Shown here: piece after piece, positions 25,501 through 35,870 of the stretch
How positions within the stretch are numbered: the stretch's first letter is position 1
How the letters are laid out: each line of letters opens with the position of its first letter
Assembly: GCF_900964775.1 (NCBI RefSeq)
Contig: NC_041818.1
Span: forward strand, 10,189,332 to 10,253,331
Reading direction: 5' to 3'
From: Scleropages formosus
Lineage: Eukaryota; Chordata; Actinopteri; Osteoglossiformes; Osteoglossidae
Length of the DNA: 64,000 nt
Notes under the pieces: generated by a model
What the model saw: the letters and a program-made list of their open reading frames with translations, nothing else
Databases searched by the model: none
What the model was told of the DNA's origin: nothing
Program-made: the position numbers and the translations under genes

Positions 25501-28500
25501 ACTGAAGCACTATGAATCAGCACAGCAACATGATCCCACCAACATGACATACCTGTTGAACCAAGCAGGTAACCTTCCCTTACAGAGAGAGTGTGTTCCA
25601 CTGATGTATGGATGAGTGACCCATTGCAAGTAGTGTATCTAGCAATGTAATTTACCCTGGTGAATAAGGTGTGTGGGCTGATGACACTACATCGAGTTCA
25701 TTGGAAGTTGCTTTGGAGAAAAGCCTCTGCTAAATAAACATGTAAATCTCAGCTACACACTTGAGCTGTGCAAATATATCATCCGGGAGGGGTGGTGGTA
25801 CTGACTGAATAGGTGGCACTGAAGCCACTCTTCTTCTGAAATTGAAATACAAACAGCAATGTTGGTATGAAGGAAAAAATGTTTTGCCACCGCAGAACAT
25901 TAATGTTATATGGGTGCAATAAAGAGTAGTAATTGTACTAATAGTAGTTATATTATTTTACCTTTATACAGTAAAAGTAGTTTTGATAAATAGTGGTTCA
26001 TTTCCTTTCTGCTTTTAGTGTGCTGCTATGTATTGTGTTTCTAGTTTACATCTTTTTTTGTCTCACCAAATAGAATTGGTAGTGTTCATGTGGATGAATT
26101 GGGCATAATTTTAGTATTTAAGAAATTGTATGTTTCTGTAAAAATGTTCTTGAAACAAAATGCAGCTTTTCAACATTTATTCATTTAGCTGACTCTTCAA
26201 GGCGACTTATAATATGGTTTATACAACTGTTTAAACATTTATACAGCTGGGTAATTTTACAGGAGCAAATTAGAGTAAGTACCTTGCTCAAGAGTACTGC
26301 AGCTGGAGGTGACTTGAACCTGCAACCTTTTGGTCCAAAGGCAGTGGTACTAACAACTACGCTACCAGCTGCCCGTTTTTGTTTGTCATTGCAGTTGTAT
26401 AACTGTTTTTAACAATGTTTCTCTGCAGCTGTGTACTTTGAGAAAGGAGAGTTTGAGAAGTGTCGGGAGCTCTGCGAGAAAGCCATTGAGGTGGGCAGAG
26501 AGAACCGTGAGGACTACAGACAAATCGCCAAGTGAGTCTCTCCTCAACACCTCCTGTCGTGTGGATGTTGGCAGGAAGGTATTCCTGAGTCAGTCCTGCA
26601 CATTTCCAAGTCATATTTACTCAAATTTCACAAGATGCTACTGCTGTGATAGCAAATGGAAATGTTCTTCAAATATGGGTGCTAAGTGTAGTAGTGATGG
26701 TTATTGCACACATATCAAGACAGAGCTTGGGTCATTTAAACTTCTTAAACTTTAAAAGTGCTTCATATTAAATTAAATTTACTGAGGCCTTACATTGTTG
26801 CTGCAATGCCAGTTAGTCCATTCTGATCCTTTCCCCCGGTAAAGTTTCGGTTTGCATGACTTTCAGATTGGTTAGTGAAGTTCTGCTGTTCATTTACTCT
26901 GTTCCTGTCTAACCCCTGGAACCTCCTTTCCCAGGGCTTATGCAAGAATTGGAAACTCGTACTTCAAGCAGGAGAAGTATACAGATGCCATCCAGTTCTA
27001 CAATAAGAGTTTGACTGAGCATCGCACTCCTGAAGTGTTGAAGAAGTGCCAACAGGTCTGCCTGACCATGTGCCAGCAGTTCCTCCCTCACACCCCTCGT
27101 GCCACTCTTCATGCCCCCTTTCATGTTTTTCAATCCACCACAGGCAGAGAAGATTGTGAAGGAGCAGGAGAAGTTGGCCTACATCAACCCTGACTTGGCC
27201 CTGGAGGAGAAGAACAAAGGCAATGAGGCCTTCCAGAAGGGTAAGGAAGGGTGTTGAAGTTAGAGTAGTACCATTTATCTTTGAAAAGATGTTCTCAAAC
27301 ACAAACGTTTTCTCCTAACATTAGTAAAATCTGAAAATATGGAAGATGAAGGTGAAAATGTAAGCCGTTTGCTTAAAGAAACCATTTTGACTGTGTGCCC
27401 CTACAATTTCGGTCTTAAGGATTTATGGTCATTATGGAAACAGCTTGTTTCTGTTTAGTCAGCAACTTAATACAGTCTTTGGTATTCCAGAACCAACAAT
27501 TGCCAGAAGCGATGGTACATTTTGTCAGATTTGATGTCAAAAGTAAATCACTTTTATTAACATTGTAGTGACCTACCGTTAAACCCCCCTACTCCAGGTG
27601 ATTATCCTCTGGCCATGAAACATTACACAGAAGCCATCAAGAGAAACCCAAATGATGCCAAGTTGTTTAGCAATCGTGCAGCATGCTACACCAAGCTGCT
27701 GGAGTTTCAGCTTGCTCTCAAGGTACATTGCTTTGTCTTGCTTTATGCTGTATTACAGGCCATCAGCAGTGCTCGCTTAGGACTCTGGTAGAATTAGGTT
27801 CACTTTTTCTGTTCCTTGCTCATCTGCGTGAAGAACAAAATGAGCAGTTAGATTTTTTTTTCAGAGTGTATGAGTACACAAATTCTGTTTTCCTTGATCT
27901 GATGTACTATCCTAGGATTGTGGTTAACTGGTACCACATCAATGTGCAGTGCTGTGGAATGTCCTTCCTGCATTCCTCAATTATTGCAAATTTTTGACAC
28001 TGAATATTTTCAGGTCTTCAACAAAACTATCAGATTACATAAGCATTTGTTCACCCAAGTATCCTTCTTTGTGTTATTTTTTTTAATGTATTTAATTTCT
28101 CAACACTTAACTTATTGCAACATTATAGTTACAAATAAAAACTCCGTCATTTGACCAAAAATTAAATTAACTAGGCTTGTTTGTTTTAGTTGTTTAATGT
28201 ATCCATATTAACATGTTTCATTAATTGCATGTTTATACACTTTAGACATACTTTTTTGTACTCTAAAGGTTAACCTTCAGTTCAGTTTAATGCAACTGTT
28301 ATTTTCCAGTAGTATGCTTTGTTACACACATTGACATGCAGTAATAGATTATGAATGCGATAAATTTGAGTTAAAGAAAAACATTTGAAATGTGAGGAAT
28401 AGTCATGTTTATTGACAACTGAAAGTAAAGTACTGATGTTTGTATGTTTTTCAACCTGTCCCAGCAAAATGCATTAAATCAGTTTTTAGAAACATAGACC

Positions 28501-30499
28501 ACGTGGTCACTTTAACTGTGCTGTTGCAATAAAGATATGGCTATAGTGGAAGATGATGAAAGTATGTTATGACTGCTTACGAGATTACAGTGGTCATTTC
28601 CCATTATGGTACAAATGGATAGTGTCACATTTAGAAGGCCTCCATTTCTTAAGCTAAAAACTTTTGTCAGTATGGTAAAGAAAAGCCTCACACTTATTTG
28701 TCTGTGTAGGATTGTGAAGAGTGTATCAGACTGGACCCCACCTTCAGTAAGTTACAACCACCTGCTGTCCTTTTCCTTTTATGCTCTTGTAGCTCAAGTG
28801 CTATTAAAGGACAGTGTTTTAATTTTCTCTCCTCTTTGTCTCTTGCCCTTGTCTTCAGTAAAGGGCTACACTCGCAAAGCAGCTGCACTAGAGGCCATGA
28901 AAGAGTTTAGCAAAGCTATGGACTTCTACCAGAAAGCTCTGGAGCTGGATGCCAACTCCAAGGTACCACCAGAGGTCACCATTCTGACCCTGCACATTCA
29001 GCTGAGCCAAAAACATTCTCCCAGCTAACAAGCCATGCTTAGCAGTTAAAGCTCTGAAACATGACAACATTCATGCTGATTACATGTAGTCCTCGACTTA
29101 TGAAGTGGTTGTGTACTGACATCCATAATTCAACTTTCATATGTTGTAAATCCCTTTATACAGTATATATATACCATTACAAGTATATCCACTGTATAAA
29201 GAGTTAACATGCTACAGTGTGTGGTCTGGCATTGTTTTTTTTTCTAGCAATTTCACACAATATTAAAATAATATAAATGCAGCTTAGTATGTATTTTATT
29301 ATGCTAATATTTTCCATTTCTAAATCTGTTTCACTTATTCTTTTTTGTAAAACCCAAATATGCATTTCTTGCTTGCTACCCTTTGGAAAGGAAGCAACTT
29401 GAATGTAATCACAAAAAATTCTGTAAATAAGTTTTTCCTAAATAAAATGCACTTGTTGATAGACTGACAAATTCAGTCAAAACCAAATATGGGTGCCATG
29501 TGACAGCATGGCCAGCAGATGGAGCGGTCATTGTTGGAAATTACAGCTAAACCATGGGACAGCAGCCGTTAAGTCTGGGTGGTCGTAAGTTGCATATGTC
29601 GTAAGTCAGGGACTACATGTACAGTATTTTTGAAGTCTGTCTGTATAACTAAGTTTTCTATATTGTGGTCTTCTGTATGTGAACACACAAATTATACTTG
29701 CTTTTGTGGGAATGTGTAGTTTTATAACCTCACACTCCTCCTTGTGGTTCCAGGAGGCATCTGAGGGGCTGCAGCGATGCCTAGTGAGCCAGGCAATGCG
29801 GAACGATAACCCGGAGGAAGTGAAGCGCAGGGCCATGGCTGACCCTGAGGTGCAGCAAATTATGAGTGACCCAGCCATGCGACTTATCCTGGAGCAGATG
29901 CAAAAGGACCCGCAGGCACTCAGCGAGTAAGAGTGCTCTTCATCAGAGACCAGAATGTCACTAGCACTATAGAATAATGAAGGTTACAATCCATATTGTA
30001 ACTGAACCAAGCAATAGAAAAGGTTTCAAAGGAGGTATTGAATCAGCCTTAACATCTACATTTTAGGCAGGTAATTAAGCATTGTTTTATGCTGTTGTTC
30101 AGGGATAGGGCTGGCTTGCTAGTAAGTACTTAACATGGAAAAATTGAACTAGCTTCTACCAAAGATGGTGGTGAGAAACCCATAGTACATGCACACAGTC
30201 CAATGCAGAAATTGCTAAAGAAACTTATCGCATGTATTCAAATTTATCAGAAAGAAAAGCAATTTTTGTATGTAATACATGTGAAGGGTCACTTAAGTTC
30301 TACTGTAACGCATGTCTAAGGAAAGGAACCTTGTGTGACAAGTTAGGGGTCTTCTTTACTTTGTATATAATGGGATGAGCCCCAAGTTCCATTGCACTGA
30401 GTCCTGTCTCTCCACTGCTTTTCCAGTCACTTGAAGAACCCAGTTATTGCTCAGAAGATTCAGAAGCTCATAGATGTTGGGCTGATAGCCATCCGGTGA
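20026..30499 (+). CDS. STIP1: Stress-induced phosphoprotein 1 (Hop), complete, 14 coding exons
   Basis: Cytosolic adaptor that links Hsp70 and Hsp90 and passes clients between them. Coding exons: 20026-20034, 21147-21356, 21477-21618, 21824-21965, 24429-24588, 25442-25568, 26429-26531, 26935-27055, 27144-27240, 27598-27722, 28710-28746, 28859-28962, 29754-29926, 30427-30499. They sum to 1623 nt (540 residues; human 543), and every junction is GT-AG and in phase. The first exon codes only Met-Glu-Lys. Domains: TPR1 about 4-118, DP1 about 130-190, an acidic/Pro linker about 185-220, TPR2A about 222-350, TPR2B about 357-475, DP2 about 485-537. The TPR1 carboxylate clamp is intact (K8, N12, N43, K73, R77), and the TPR2A equivalents begin K226, N230. 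The ending ([11 protein letters not shown]) matches human. An upstream ATG at 20015 is out of frame. No damage is seen. Heat-shock elements upstream suggest HSF control. Confidence 0.97.
20466..20526 (+). repeat. (GT)30 microsatellite in STIP1 intron 1
   Basis: About 61 bases of uninterrupted GT, with a shorter run at 20549-20561. It lies 430 bases downstream of the STIP1 start and has Z-DNA-forming composition. Likely length-polymorphic. Confidence 0.95.
22345..22506 (-). mobile_element. Decayed SINE fragment in STIP1 intron 4
   Basis: atacatttagctgatgcttt followed by tccctgaaacagc resembles the reversed SINE tail. The other end, gctcttaccattatgctacc, resembles the reversed tRNA-like head also seen at 26340-26377. 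Confidence 0.5.
22958..24059 (+). mobile_element. Pogo/Tigger-like DNA transposon remnant
   Basis: The ends are imperfect inverted repeats: cagtcctagagttacaagtg at 22958 against cagtccccagattacaaaca read inward from 24059. Between them a frame from 23307 reads [18 protein letters not shown] and, after one stop codon, [16 protein letters not shown], which resembles the N-terminal CENP-B/Tigger helix-turn-helix. The rest of the transposase is absent, so this is an internally deleted, dead copy of about 1.1 kb. Family assignment is from memory and moderate. The segment 23450-23735 inside it is C-rich and of unknown origin. Confidence 0.6.
25587..25750 (+). mobile_element. SINE 3' half next to STIP1 exon 6
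   Basis: It carries ccactgatgtatggatgagt, then ggtgaataaggtgtgtgggc, then ttggagaaaagcctctgcta, matching the last half of the copy at 8063-8402. It begins only about 20 bases after the exon 6 donor, so the intron start is largely repeat. Confidence 0.8.
26166..26377 (-). mobile_element. tRNA-derived SINE in STIP1 intron 6
   Basis: Reversed tail (acatttattcatttagctga) at 26177 and reversed tRNA-like head (acttgaacctgcaacctttt, then ctacgctaccagctgccc) at 26310-26372. The middle (gtaccttgctcaagagtact) differs from the 8063-8402 type, so it is a second SINE subfamily. Confidence 0.7.
29081..29621. mobile_element. MITE with terminal inverted repeats in STIP1 intron 12
   Basis: The first 20 bases (tacatgtagtcctcgactta) and the reverse complement of the last 21 (tacatgtagtccctgactta plus c) are nearly identical. 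The 541-bp interior has no transposase frame. Repeated gtcgtaagt motifs lie just inside the right end. TIRs of this look occur in pogo-like MITEs; the exact family is unknown. Confidence 0.65.
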
Positions 30500-32466
30500 T
30501 CAGAGGGAGACTAAGGAGAGAAGCCTGGGGCAAAAGTACAGAGGAACAGATTATCCCCCTGAAAGTGTATGACCTGACACCCCCCCCCCCCCCAATTTAT
30601 TTCCACCATGAACAACATGAAACGGATGTTTCTACCATCACACCTTCAGTGTCAGCCAAAACAGTGTTGAAGACACCAATGGCCAGTTGCAGAAGACTTA
30701 AAATTCACATCTTCAAAATTCTTTAACATTTTGAAGTGCATGCTTTATTGTTCTTGACCAGGGGTTAACCCAATCTGTAATTTTGTCATTTTAAACAAGT
30801 TGGTTACATGTCCCGTATTCAAGTTTGAATATGTGATTTCAAAAAAAATACCTGTTCAGATACATATACATTGACCATATAGAGTGCCTCTGTGACCACT
30901 GCTACTATACTGTATTTGTGACTTGTTTAAAGGAATTGTAATCTCAATTCACAGCTGTGATTGTCTTTATTTTTACAAATATTTTTTGCAGTTTCAAGCT
31001 TGACCTTGTTCTGGCAGCTTCTCTGAATTAGAAAATGAACCTGGTGCTTTTTAGGGCCAGGTACAGAGTTACTTGGCCCTTGAATTCACCTTTTTACCAT
31101 ATGCTGTTTATACAGGAGCAGTGCTGATACTGATGGAAGAGTGTGCCTTGCAAGGTGGAACTGTGAAACATAGAAGGATAGGGTGGGATATATCCTTTGG
31201 GCTCTCCATCCAACTGGTGTACAGGTGGTGGCATACTTCTTTTACTTTGAGGGGTATAGAACACTTTATACTGAACCCAAATTCAGCATAACTCTTACAA
31301 ATGTATGTCAGTAACAGGGAGGTAACTTCCCTTTGTTTCTCAGCAGGCTGCAGAGTATAGAGTTGAAATATCTTTGCAAAAATGTGAAAGGGCACTGTTT
31401 GCTTTAGTAGAGAACAGACCATTATATCTCCTTGGTTGGGACTGTGCTCTGTAGTAATATACTGCATTAAAATGGCATGGTTTTCAATCATTTGAACTGT
31501 GAAGATGCAGTTTTTTGCAACTGGACCTTAAAAACTGTTTTGGGGGTATTCCAAAAAATTGTTTTTCTAGAAGACTGATGTTAGGGTTTTCAGTAAAAGG
31601 AATGTATTTCCAAGAATTTCATTGTGTATCTTAAGTGCTTTTAATTTTGTAGACCTGTTACAGAAACCACACAAGTGTTTTCTGAGGAAACAGGGTTCAC
31701 ACCTCATAGATGAACTAAATGAACTTAGTCTCTGAAGCTGGTATTTTATCATAATTGCGCAGGTTAGCATCCATCAAATTTTTGTCTCCAGCAGAAGGCT
31801 AGTACTTGGACTAATGGGTAATATGGTATTTAGTACATCGTGCTTGCATGAAGTTCCCCCACTTCAGATTTGAGTAAAGACCTGTCAGTGTCAGAAGCAG
31901 AAGCAGACAAGGAAATATGATTAAACAAATTCTAGACCACCTTCCTTGTGAAGCTGATCATTAAATTACATCAAAATGTGTTAATCTGTTTATTCATGTG
32001 GAGGAAAATGTTTCACTGACATGGATAACATTTCAAGTACAAATATGCTCTATACAGTATAGATTTAATACATAAGTGCATACATTTTGAAAGGGTATAA
32101 TAACATACCCAGAAATATTAGAAACTGCTGATGGAATTGAGTGGGTCGTATGAATAGTCGTAGGTCTGCTGGTGTATTTGTTTTCAGATTCACCGAGCAT
32201 CTGTGCTCTTTTATTCACCAGCTGGAACCCTACGAAGAGCCTTGGGAAGTAGGGAGCTGTAGGTCTTGACCTTGGGTTTTTGCCCATTCCAGCACTGACA
32301 GAAGAGCAAAAAACAGAAGGGCCCTATAGGGGAAGTTAGTGTTTGGCATCAAGTAACTGAGTTCCTGTAACATCTGCAGAAGGTACAAGATTGCTGAGGT
32401 CATTTGGGTGGTTTGTTGCATTGCTATGATCATTGGAAATGTGGCTGTAATCCTATCAGCAATAAA
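30500..32466 (+). other. STIP1: STIP1 3' untranslated region and downstream
   Basis: After the TGA there is no further coding similarity. Candidate polyadenylation hexamers are ATTAAA at 31960-31965 and AATAAA at 32461-32466. Which is used cannot be told from sequence. A C14-type run lies at 30580-30593. Confidence 0.5.
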
Positions 32467-32691
32467 GTAAATCCAAAGCTGCAGAGAACACTGTGTGGTA
32501 CAATACATGAGTACATGAATTTTTAATTTTTCTTAGTGTTCCTACAGTCTATATTAATTGTTTTAAAAAAAAATACTTGTGGTATATTTAAAATAGCTTA
32601 GTTCATGATTTTTACATCTGAACTGTCTGTTTTATGCACCTACTTGTGCGATGAACATCGGTGCATAAAGTGGAAAGAAACTAAGTTTACT

Positions 32692-32812
32692 TAAGAATCA
32701 CATGTCTGCGGCTATGTCTTTCTTTCTCCTAATGTAATGCACATTGTATTCTCTGAGATGTATGTTGCTTTGGAGAAAAGCATCTGCTAAATGAATAAAT
32801 GTAAATGTAAAA
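32692..32812 (+). mobile_element. SINE 3'-half fragment
   Basis: Same repeat as 6434-6553 (tttctcctaatgtaatgcac, ctctgagatgtatgttgctt) with the tail tggagaaaagcatctgctaa and aataaatgtaaatgta. Separates STIP1 from FERMT3. Confidence 0.75.
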
Positions 32813-32989
32813 GTTACGTCAAGACACTGAGTAATGTCAAATTGTTTCCTAGTTTTCTTAGTTAGTAGAACGTTTTGCAAAACAGCCACTATTCGATATT
32901 GATGTTCATTTACTAGGTCTATTCCCGTGGTCATAGTAGGAAACACGGAGGGTTATAGAAGATCTTATTGTTCACACTGAGGAAAGATG

Positions 32990-33331
32990 TATATTTAAAT
33001 TATCGTGTGATGTTTGCCCATATTAAATGAGATGCACAAATTGCGCACACCTCCCAACACCCACAACGAGCAAAGACCCAATGACACAAAAATACTCTGA
33101 GCTGCTCGCTGAAACTCTGTCACACGGAAGTCGATAAAAGAGGAACACCCGTCTTGCAGCTTAGACTTAGCCCTGCGTATAAACCACAAGTTCAGTCCGA
33201 GAGAACGAGCACTCGAGAGGGGGAAGTGACACAGACCGATTTGAGACACCCAGCAGAGAGAGAAACGGCAGCGACAGGGCGGGGGTCCTTCCTGAGCCTC
33301 TGAAACGAAGGACCGTGGAATAGCCAAGAAG
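32990..33331 (+). promoter_or_regulatory. FERMT3: Candidate FERMT3 upstream promoter and 5' untranslated exon
   Basis: The GC content rises here and the stretch ends in a good donor (ccaagaag then gtagga at 33332). It contains two PU.1-type ETS motifs: gagagggggaagtgac (33215-33230) and aaaagaggaaca (33136-33147). FERMT3 is a blood-cell gene, and PU.1 sites are usual in such promoters. No ATG-led frame continues into the first coding exon, so this would be untranslated. Confidence 0.45.
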
Positions 33332-33874
33332 GTAGGATCAAGTCTTATGCACCTGCTCGAAAAAGCCTTTCTCGACTTTTCGGAGCAACGGTAGGAGATG
33401 GAGGAGATGTTTGCGGAGCAGCAAGGGGAGTAAAGCCTGCTGACACGTCAAAAGGTCTTTCCTTTTATGGCCTATTGTGTTCACATCGATGTTCCTCTTA
33501 GTGAACGAGATTCTCGATTCCAAGACCTGCTGCGTCTGTCTATTTCTGTCCGCAAACCTGTAAACATTTCTTAGTCATATACTAATATTTGAGAGTAAAA
33601 TACACAAGTTCGCTCTAAGGGATGGCAAATGGGGAGAAAGGAAACAAAGGAACAGGCTTTCAAAATTCAGAACCCCACCATGTGCACCTGACCGCCATAT
33701 CTGCACTTATTTTATACTTCTGCTCAGCTTTTGCTGGTTCTTCTTTCGGTTTTTTTTTTTTTTAATTTAATCTTTTATTTTAGCCAGGAATGTTTAGCAA
33801 TTCTATTTATGACGTATTTTTGGTCAACTGCAACTTGACTACGAAGCGTCCTCCCAGGCAAATGACAGAATCCC

Positions 33875-33970
33875 TATAAAAGGTGGCCCGGGTTCGACTC
33901 GGCTTGCTGCTCACGTAGACAAAGTGGCTGTGGAATGTGTCTGTCACCCTCTCGGATAGGAAACATGAGT
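33875..33970 (+). promoter_or_regulatory. FERMT3: TATA box and possible second FERMT3 first exon
   Basis: TATAAAAGG at 33875-33883 is a strong TATA box. Some 80 bases further, gaaacatga is followed by a consensus donor gtaagtg (33968). Splicing from there to 34558 would place a seven-codon upstream frame overlapping the FERMT3 ATG, which would be expected to lower translation. The use of this promoter is inference. Confidence 0.4.
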
Positions 33971-34500
33971 AAGTGTGATTATGGGCGTTGGGAATAGGAA
34001 GTGACCACGAAATGGCAGGTCAGGAGCTATCATGTGAATAAATACGTGCTGATTTGTGTAACTTTGCACAAGTTGCGTGATGGCGTTGCTCGCCCGGCCC
34101 TCGTGTCGACACACTGCCTTTCTTAATCCTTGTAGGGGTGGGTCGCCATTGTCCTGGACGAAAAAATTGTACCGATTCTCTAAGGATCGACAACCGCAGT
34201 CCTTGAACGCTCCAAGTTATGCTAGCTTGGCGGTAGATTCCACGATCGGCGCCTGATTGACACGCGCCGGATAGCTGCGCTGAGACCGCAAAGAAGAAAT
34301 TAAGGCGCTGAAGTAGAGTGAAACTGGGACGCCTGGGAACTTTCTCGTTCTCTCACCTAGGAGAACCTTTCCTTAGAAGGCACCGGATTAGCGCTGACGA
34401 TCCCGAAGACCGAAATTTGAATCCGTTCATGAAGTTCGGGTGATTTTAAAGTGTGAGTTGAGATGAGGACTTTGAAATGTAAAATGTCATCGTGAGTCAC

Positions 34501-34542
34501 CCCTCCCTCCACCCCCACCCCCACCCCCACCCCCACCCCCCA
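34501..34542. repeat. (CCCCCA)n tract before FERMT3 first coding exon
   Basis: Four to five units of cccccac form the pyrimidine tract ahead of the ttgacag acceptor at 34551-34557. The opposite strand has repeated GGGGGT runs that satisfy the usual G-quadruplex pattern. Confidence 0.85.
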
Positions 34543-34558
34543 CGGCTCCATTGACAGA

Positions 34559-35839
34559 ATGGCTGTGTGGGACCTGACCGTCGCCGTAGAGGAGCTGGGC
34601 CCCGAGGCGCCGCCCCTCAGCATCAGCGTCACCTCCGACTTGCACATCGGCGGGGTCATCCTCAAGATTGTGGAAAAAACACGTGAGTCGAAGTAGCGCA
34701 TGAGGTCCTGGCCAAAATGGGCCTCTGCACTATAGAGGAACGGTGTGGCTAGAAATCATATTTTTAGTCCTTATGCCTGTTGTAAAGAACGACCCACAGA
34801 ACAGAAGACATATTTCAGATTACAACGCATGTACTCTATGTTTCAAACATTGCACAATAAACACACCTTTTGCGTCAGTCCCCCTACGTTGAAGAGAGTG
34901 TGAGTGTGGGGGTCCCAATGAAGAGTCTGGTAAAAGGTAAGGGGTAAAATCGTTGTCGTTCGCCTTTGCCTTTGCCTGGCAGAGATGAAGAAGGACTGGT
35001 CAGACCACGCTCTCTGGTGGGAGCAGAAGCAGCAGTGGCTCCTGCGGCCCGCCTGGACGCTGGACAAGTGCGGGATCCACGCGGACGCGCGCCTCACCTT
35101 CACCCCCCAGCACAAGCCCCTGCGCCTGGGTCTGCCCAACGGAATGACCGTGAGGCTGCGGGCGTGTTTCTCGGGGCCCACCTTCCGCACCGTCATGGGC
35201 ATCTGCAAGCTGCTCAGTAAGTACTGCAGAGCGGCTGTGCGCGAAAACCTAGTAAATCGACGACCGAACCGAGGACTGAATCGGCAAGACGGTTATCTGG
35301 AACCGATCATTTTTGCAGCATCTGAAATCACGCACATTCTCATGGGAACAATCCAGCGCTATCAGTACCTCACCGCCCTTCGCTTTAAAAAATCCTCAGG
35401 GTTCCTCCAAATATTTAATTTTTGGCTCCCCCCCCCCCCCCCCCCCCCATTTTAAATAAGCTCACAGAGTACAGCTGCGATTCAAATAAACGCCTTCCTT
35501 TTCTTCCTCTTCCTCTAATCACTCCGCCCGCGAAAGGCATGCGTCACCCGGAGGAGCTGTCGCTCCTCCGTCCAGTGGAAGAGAAAAAGAAGAAGAAAGA
35601 CAAGGAGGCACAAGAAGAGGTGTACGACCTCACTGGAGTCCCCCTAACCTCAGGTGCAGATGAGATGTAGCTTTATTTGGGATTTTTAAAGATGTGCCTA
35701 TCTATTTTAATGTTGTTCATTTGCTCTGAAACCAACAAACAAGCAAATAGATGGAGGAATGAATTAATAAATGAATGAATGAATGAATTAATTAATTACA
35801 TAGATTAATGAATTGTCTATCCGTCCATCCCTCCATCCC

Positions 35840-35870
<31 letters not shown>

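Noticed and set aside
35422-35670. Frame starting before FERMT3 exon 3
   Set aside because: Its first part is intronic C run; only the portion from 35537 is coding, as part of FERMT3.
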